The notes under the pieces: generated by a model | What the model was told of the DNA's origin: nothing | Databases searched by the model: none | The model's input: the letters and a program-made list of their open reading frames with translations, nothing else | In this document: in pieces, positions 6,618 through 10,447 of the stretch | Layout: each line of letters begins with the position of its first letter | Numbering within the stretch: position 1 is the stretch's first letter | Program-made: the position numbers and the translations under genes | Source: Clostridia bacterium | GTDB lineage: Bacteria; Bacillota_A; Clostridia; Oscillospirales; CAG-272 | Assembly: GCA_017408625.1 (NCBI GenBank) | Contig: JAFQUG010000023.1 | Coordinates: forward strand, 1 to 10,447 | DNA: 10,447 nucleotides | Direction: 5' to 3'

Positions 6618-7877
6618 ATGAGAACAACACAAGAAATTTTAGTCACCGCCAAAAGCGCGGTGACCCAAATCAGAAATTATACACCCGAGCAGATCGACGC
6701 GGCACTGACCGCCATGGCAGGCGCGCTTGTCTCTGACACCGACGCCATTCTCGCTGCCAACCAAAAGGACGTAGAGGCCGCACGTGGCCGCATCTCGGAC
6801 GTGATGTTAGACAGACTGCGCCTGGATGCCGCGCGCATCCGCGGCATGGCCAACGGCATTCTGGACGTGGTCGCTCTCCCCTCCCCCCTCGGCCGCGAGC
6901 TCGCCTCTTTTGAGCGACCCAACGGTATGGTGGTGCGCAAGATCTCCTCGGCTATGGGCGTGATCGCCATCATTTACGAAAGCCGCCCCAACGTGACCTC
7001 GGACGCCGCCGCCCTTGCCATCAAGGCGGGCAGCGTTTGCGTGCTGCGCCCGGGACGCGACGCGGCTCTGTCCGCAGCCGCCATCGTCTTTGCCCTTCGC
7101 AAGGGCCTTGCCGATGCAGGGCTTTGCCCCGATCTTGTCAACCTGGTCGAGGACACCTCGCGCCGGAGCGCGACAGACCTGATGAAGGCCAACGGCTACG
7201 TGGATATGCTGATCCCGCGTGGCGGTGCGGGGCTGATCCGCTCCTGCATTGAAAACGCCACCGTTCCCTGCATTCAGACCGGCACGGGCATCTGCCACAT
7301 TTACGTGGACAAGAGTGCCGACTTTGACAAGGCTCTGAATATTTTAGACAACGCCAAGACCAGCCGCCCCTCGGTTTGCAACGCATGCGAGGTATGCCTG
7401 GTACACAAGGATATTGCAGCCGATTTTCTCCCCCTGCTCAAGGCGCGACTGGTGGACGCGCGACGCGATGCGGGCAAGATCCCGGTCGAGCTCAGAGCAG
7501 ATGCGCGCGCATGCACCATCATTGACGCAATTCCTGCAGGCGAGAACGACTTTGACACCGAATTTTTAGACTATATCTTGGCCGTTGGTATTGTGGACAG
7601 CGCGGACGAGGCGATCTCTCACATTGGCGCGCACTCCACGGGACACTCCGAGGCCATCATCGCCACCGACGACGCAGCCATCGACGCATTCGTGCGCGGC
7701 GTGGATTCCTCGTCGGTCTACGTCAACGTATCCACCCGCTTTACCGACGGCGGTGAGTTCGGCTTTGGCTGTGAAATGGGCATTTCCACCCAAAAGCTGC
7801 ACGCGCGCGGCCCGATGGGGCTTTGCGAGCTGACGACTTACAAGTACGTCATTACAGGCGACGGCCAAATCAGATGA
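6618..7877 (+). CDS. proA: Glutamate-5-semialdehyde (gamma-glutamyl phosphate) reductase
   Basis: Cytoplasmic NADPH-dependent enzyme of the aldehyde dehydrogenase superfamily that reduces unstable gamma-glutamyl phosphate to glutamate-5-semialdehyde, which cyclises to pyrroline-5-carboxylate. The 419 residues match the family (about 415-420). The cofactor-binding part contains MGVIAIIYESRPNVTSDAA. The catalytic cysteine is C254 in SRPSVCNACE, the family's usual PSVCNA context. The C-terminus has GEFGFGCEMGISTQK and ends with the ProA hallmark GPMGLCELTTYKY. AAGGAG (6604-6609), lying within the end of proB, is 8 nt before the ATG. The 3-nt gap suggests translational coupling, which suits passing a labile intermediate between ProB and ProA. 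Confidence 0.97.
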   Translation: MRTTQEILVTAKSAVTQIRNYTPEQIDAALTAMAGALVSDTDAILAANQKDVEAARGRISDVMLDRLRLDAARIRGMANGILDVVALPSPLGRELASFERPNGMVVRKISSAMGVIAIIYESRPNVTSDAAALAIKAGSVCVLRPGRDAALSAAAIVFALRKGLADAGLCPDLVNLVEDTSRRSATDLMKANGYVDMLIPRGGAGLIRSCIENATVPCIQTGTGICHIYVDKSADFDKALNILDNAKTSRPSVCNACEVCLVHKDIAADFLPLLKARLVDARRDAGKIPVELRADARACTIIDAIPAGENDFDTEFLDYILAVGIVDSADEAISHIGAHSTGHSEAIIATDDAAIDAFVRGVDSSSVYVNVSTRFTDGGEFGFGCEMGISTQKLHARGPMGLCELTTYKYVITGDGQIR

Positions 7878-7887
7878 GGTGATTGAT

Positions 7888-8685
7888 ATGAAACGAATTG
7901 GATTTATCGGTGCGGGTAATATGGGTGGCGCGCTGGCGCTTGCCGCGTCACGTACCGATTGCTCGCTCTACGTCAGCGACCCCGACACCCACAAGGCGCA
8001 AATGCTTTGCAAAAAAACCGGTGCAACCTTAGCCGACAACGATACGGTTTGCGCGGTTTGCGACCTGATCTATCTGGGCGTCAAGCCGCAGATGCTTGCC
8101 GCAGTGGCTACCGAGCTTGCCCCTGTGCTTCAGGGCAGAGAGACCCCATTTTGCCTTGTCAGCATGTGCGCGGGCGTGACGCTGGCAAGACTTGCAGAGC
8201 TGTTCCCGGGCGCACCCGTCATCCGCATCATGCCCAACACTCCCGTAGCGGTGGGCGCGGGTATGATTCTCTATTGCTATAACCAATCAGCGACATCCGA
8301 GCAGGTGGACACCTTCCTTTACGCCATGCAGCATGCGGGCAAGGTGGATCTGCTCGACGAGGCACTGTTTGATGCAGGCACCTCGGTCTCGGGCTGCGGT
8401 CCTGCCTTTGCTTACATGTTTGCCGACGCGCTTGCCAAGGGCGGCGAGGAATGCGGCCTTTCCTACGAGCAGGCCTGTACCTACGCCTCGCAAATGCTGC
8501 TGGGCGCGGCACTGATGCTGCAAAATGACGGCAGAACCCCCGACGCGCTGCGCGAGGCCGTTTGCTCCAAGGGCGGCTCAACCATCGAGGGCGTCAAGGT
8601 GCTGCAAAATGACAATCTGGAGCAGACCGTGATAGACGCGGTCAGGGCTTCTTTTGAACGTAACAAGCAACTCGGAAAATCATAA
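7888..8685 (+). CDS. proC: Pyrroline-5-carboxylate reductase
   Basis: Cytoplasmic NAD(P)H-dependent enzyme that reduces pyrroline-5-carboxylate to L-proline, the last step of the pathway. It is 265 residues, the normal length. The N-terminal Rossmann motif is RIGFIGAGNMG (G8-x-G10-x2-G13). IRIMPNTPVAVGAGM lies mid-protein. The C-terminal P5CR signature begins at SGCGPAFAYMFADALAKGG and ends in VCSKGGSTIEGV, with serine where GGTT is usual. A GTG at 7879 is in frame, but I chose the ATG at 7888. It gives the canonical MKRIGFIGAGNMG start and has GAGGTGA (7876-7882) 5 nt upstream. The gap to proA is 10 nt. Having proC beside proBA makes the pathway complete in one operon. Confidence 0.96.
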   Translation: MKRIGFIGAGNMGGALALAASRTDCSLYVSDPDTHKAQMLCKKTGATLADNDTVCAVCDLIYLGVKPQMLAAVATELAPVLQGRETPFCLVSMCAGVTLARLAELFPGAPVIRIMPNTPVAVGAGMILYCYNQSATSEQVDTFLYAMQHAGKVDLLDEALFDAGTSVSGCGPAFAYMFADALAKGGEECGLSYEQACTYASQMLLGAALMLQNDGRTPDALREAVCSKGGSTIEGVKVLQNDNLEQTVIDAVRASFERNKQLGKS

Positions 8686-8706
8686 ATATTCGGAGGATAT
8701 GACAAC

Positions 8707-10356
8707 ATGATCAAGACCGCTCTCATTTCCAGCCTTGAAAAATGCTTTCCCGATCAACAGATAGAGGATTTCAAGCCCCTGTCCGCGCTTTCCGTACTCA
8801 ATAACGAACGCTTTTCGGTGCAGCTGCTTTTCCGCAGCGAGCCCGACCACGCAGGCCGCGCCATCGTGCGCGTGGACGGCGCACTTACGCCCTTTGCAAC
8901 CGTTCGCTTTGTCAAGAATATCCGTGTAGACATTCCCACCTTCCCCGGCTGCGACGACGGCAACTATTTGCGCACCGAGCCGGGGCTTTACCCCGATCTG
9001 CTGCAGCCTTTGCACTATGGCGGTGCGGTTTCGATCATGAAGGATCAGACCCAGAGCGCATGGGTGGAATTTGACCTGGACGGCTCGGTGGACGCAGGCA
9101 CGTACCCTTGCGCGATCACATTGGTGGACGGACTTGGCAATGAGGTGGCAAAGGAAAGCTTTGAGGTGAGAGTGATCGGTGCATCCCTGCCCGAGCAGGA
9201 GCTGATTTTGACACAATGGTTCCATCCCGACTGCCTTGCCAACTACTACCGCGTGGACGCATGGAGCGAGGAGCACTGGAGAATCGTGGAGAATTTTGCC
9301 GCAACGGCAAAGAAAAACGGCATCAATCTGCTGCTGACACCCATCTTTACCCCCGCGCTGGACACCACCGTGGGCGGTGAGCGTACCACGGTGCAGTTGA
9401 TCGACGTTTGCAAGAACGGTGATACCTATTCCTTCGGCTACGACAAGCTGGACCGCTGGATCGACATGTGCGACCGCATAGGCATCAAGTATTTCGAGAT
9501 CGCGCACCTGTTTACCCAGTGGGGCGCAGCGCACGCACCCAAGGTCATGGCGACCGTGGACGGCGAATACAAAAAGATCTTCGGTTGGGAGACCGAGGCA
9601 GCGGGAAAGGATTACAGCACCTTCCTGCGCACCTTCCTGCCCGATTTTCTGGCACATATGAAAGCACGCGGTGACGATCAGCGTTGCTACTTCCATATCT
9701 CGGACGAGCCCAATACCGAGCAGTTAGAGTCGTATAAGGCGGCAAAGGCGGTCGTGGCGGACATTCTGGAGGGCTATCCCATCATGGACGCGCTTTCCAA
9801 TTTTGAATTCTTCAAGCAAGGCATCGTCCCCCTGCCCATCCCCTCCAACGATCACATCGCACCCTTTATTGAAGCAGAGGTGCCAAACCTTTGGACCTAC
9901 TATTGCTGCGGCCAATGCGTCAACGTCTCCAACCGCCTGATGGCAATGCCCTCGTGGCGAAACAGATCGATCGGCTATCAGATGTATAAATATGATATCG
10001 CGGGCTTTTTGCAGTGGGGATATAACTTCTATAATACCTGCGGCTCTGTTGACCCGATCAACCCGTTCGTGGACGCGTGCGGCGAATATTGGGTGCCGGG
10101 CGGAGATACGTATTCGGTTTACCCCGGCCTTGACGGCACGGCATGGGAATCGCTGAGAATCATCGTGTTCCACGAAGCGCTGCAGGACATCCGCGCCATG
10201 AAGCTGGCCGAAAAGTATTACGGCAAGGACGCCGTGATTGCGGCAGCCGAGGAGATTTTGGGCGAGATCCGCTTTGACAGATGCGCCACCTGCGCCGACT
10301 CCATCCTCGCAATGCGCGAAAAGATCAATGGTATGATCGCGGCAGCGGTCGAGTAA
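8707..10356 (+). CDS. GH123-like / DUF4091 domain protein (putative glycoside hydrolase)
   Basis: Predicted cytoplasmic protein of 549 residues with no signal peptide. Residues 1 to about 155 are strand-rich, consistent with the N-terminal beta-sandwich of GH123-type enzymes. About 160-450 fits a (beta/alpha)8 barrel, with conserved-looking segments LTQWFHPDC, NLLLTPIFTPALDTTVGGER, HLFTQWGAAHAPK and FHISDEPN. The adjacent acidic pair D333-E334 in SDEP matches the Asp-Glu dyad that GH123 beta-N-acetylgalactosaminidases use for substrate-assisted hydrolysis. GDTYSVYPG (466-474) followed by ESLR and a helical tail is the DUF4091 pattern. GalNAc specificity is inference. GGAGG (8692-8696) is 10 nt before the ATG. 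It lies 21 nt behind proC with no terminator between, so it is probably co-transcribed with proBAC. Its neighbours do not explain a sugar-cleaving role. Confidence 0.85.
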   Translation: MIKTALISSLEKCFPDQQIEDFKPLSALSVLNNERFSVQLLFRSEPDHAGRAIVRVDGALTPFATVRFVKNIRVDIPTFPGCDDGNYLRTEPGLYPDLLQPLHYGGAVSIMKDQTQSAWVEFDLDGSVDAGTYPCAITLVDGLGNEVAKESFEVRVIGASLPEQELILTQWFHPDCLANYYRVDAWSEEHWRIVENFAATAKKNGINLLLTPIFTPALDTTVGGERTTVQLIDVCKNGDTYSFGYDKLDRWIDMCDRIGIKYFEIAHLFTQWGAAHAPKVMATVDGEYKKIFGWETEAAGKDYSTFLRTFLPDFLAHMKARGDDQRCYFHISDEPNTEQLESYKAAKAVVADILEGYPIMDALSNFEFFKQGIVPLPIPSNDHIAPFIEAEVPNLWTYYCCGQCVNVSNRLMAMPSWRNRSIGYQMYKYDIAGFLQWGYNFYNTCGSVDPINPFVDACGEYWVPGGDTYSVYPGLDGTAWESLRIIVFHEALQDIRAMKLAEKYYGKDAVIAAAEEILGEIRFDRCATCADSILAMREKINGMIAAAVE

Positions 10357-10381
10357 TCAACTCAAACGAGCCAAGCTCTTG

Positions 10382-10447
10382 AAAGTTTTGATCAAACTTT
10401 TCCAAAAGTTTGCGGGGACTTGGGGCAGAGCCCCAAGTCGCCTCCGC
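10382..10447. repeat. Start of a palindromic intergenic repeat, cut by the window edge
   Basis: Three inverted units in a row. AAAGTTT (10382-10388) pairs with AAACTTT (10394-10400). The same centre arm AAACTTTT (10394-10401) also pairs with AAAAGTTT (10404-10411), so two hairpins are mutually exclusive. Then ACTTGGGGC (10418-10426) pairs perfectly with GCCCCAAGT (10430-10438) around AGA. No T-run follows within the window. The pattern resembles dispersed repeats downstream of genes in Oscillospiraceae-type genomes; that resemblance is from memory. It may also help end the pro-DUF4091 transcript. Confidence 0.6.

Noticed and set aside
7879..7887. GTG start for proC at 7879
   Set aside because: It overlaps the SD used by the ATG at 7888, and it would add three residues before the conserved MKRIGFIG start.

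Overview
The window looks like a chromosomal segment of a moderately GC-rich Clostridia (Firmicutes/Bacillota) bacterium, probably an anaerobe of the gut Oscillospirales/Christensenellales type. The reasons are GGAGG-type ribosome binding sites, near-consensus sigma-A promoters with extended -10 elements, the rimO-pgsA gene pair typical of Firmicutes, intrinsic hairpin/T-run terminators, and compact palindromic repeats between transcription units. The lineage is inferred from gene content and signals; no database search was possible.

Layout. (1) Bases 1-1918, minus strand: a promoter, then rimO (ribosomal protein S12 methylthiotransferase), then pgsA (phosphatidylglycerophosphate synthase), which runs off the left edge. 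(2) Bases 1873-2063: a near-palindromic intergenic element with a mirrored sigma-A promoter in each arm. One drives rimO-pgsA and the other drives the rightward unit. (3) Bases 2080-5173, plus strand: a MATE-family transporter followed 4 nt later by a large FAD-dependent oxidoreductase with an extra C-terminal domain. (4) Bases 5174-5843: 670 bases with no credible gene. They hold a terminator, a ~318-bp nested inverted repeat (MITE-like), two more terminators and the pro promoter. (5) Bases 5844-8685, plus strand: proB, proA and proC, the complete glutamate-to-proline pathway, packed with 3- and 10-nt gaps. (6) Bases 8707-10356: a GH123-like/DUF4091 glycoside-hydrolase-type protein 21 nt behind proC with its own strong RBS, so probably the last gene of the pro transcript. 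(7) Bases 10357-10447: the start of another palindromic repeat, cut by the window end.

How the genes fit together. rimO-pgsA and proBAC are housekeeping (ribosome modification, phospholipid synthesis, proline synthesis). The FAD oxidoreductase and the GH123-like protein belong to families often found in glycan-degrading gut bacteria. Both lack signal peptides, so any sugar chemistry would be cytoplasmic. The points most worth a second look are the promoter-bearing palindrome at 1873-2063, the nested cruciform-capable repeat at 5310-5627, and the coupling of a glycosidase-like gene to proline biosynthesis. No CRISPR array, tRNA, rRNA, transposase or phage gene was seen.
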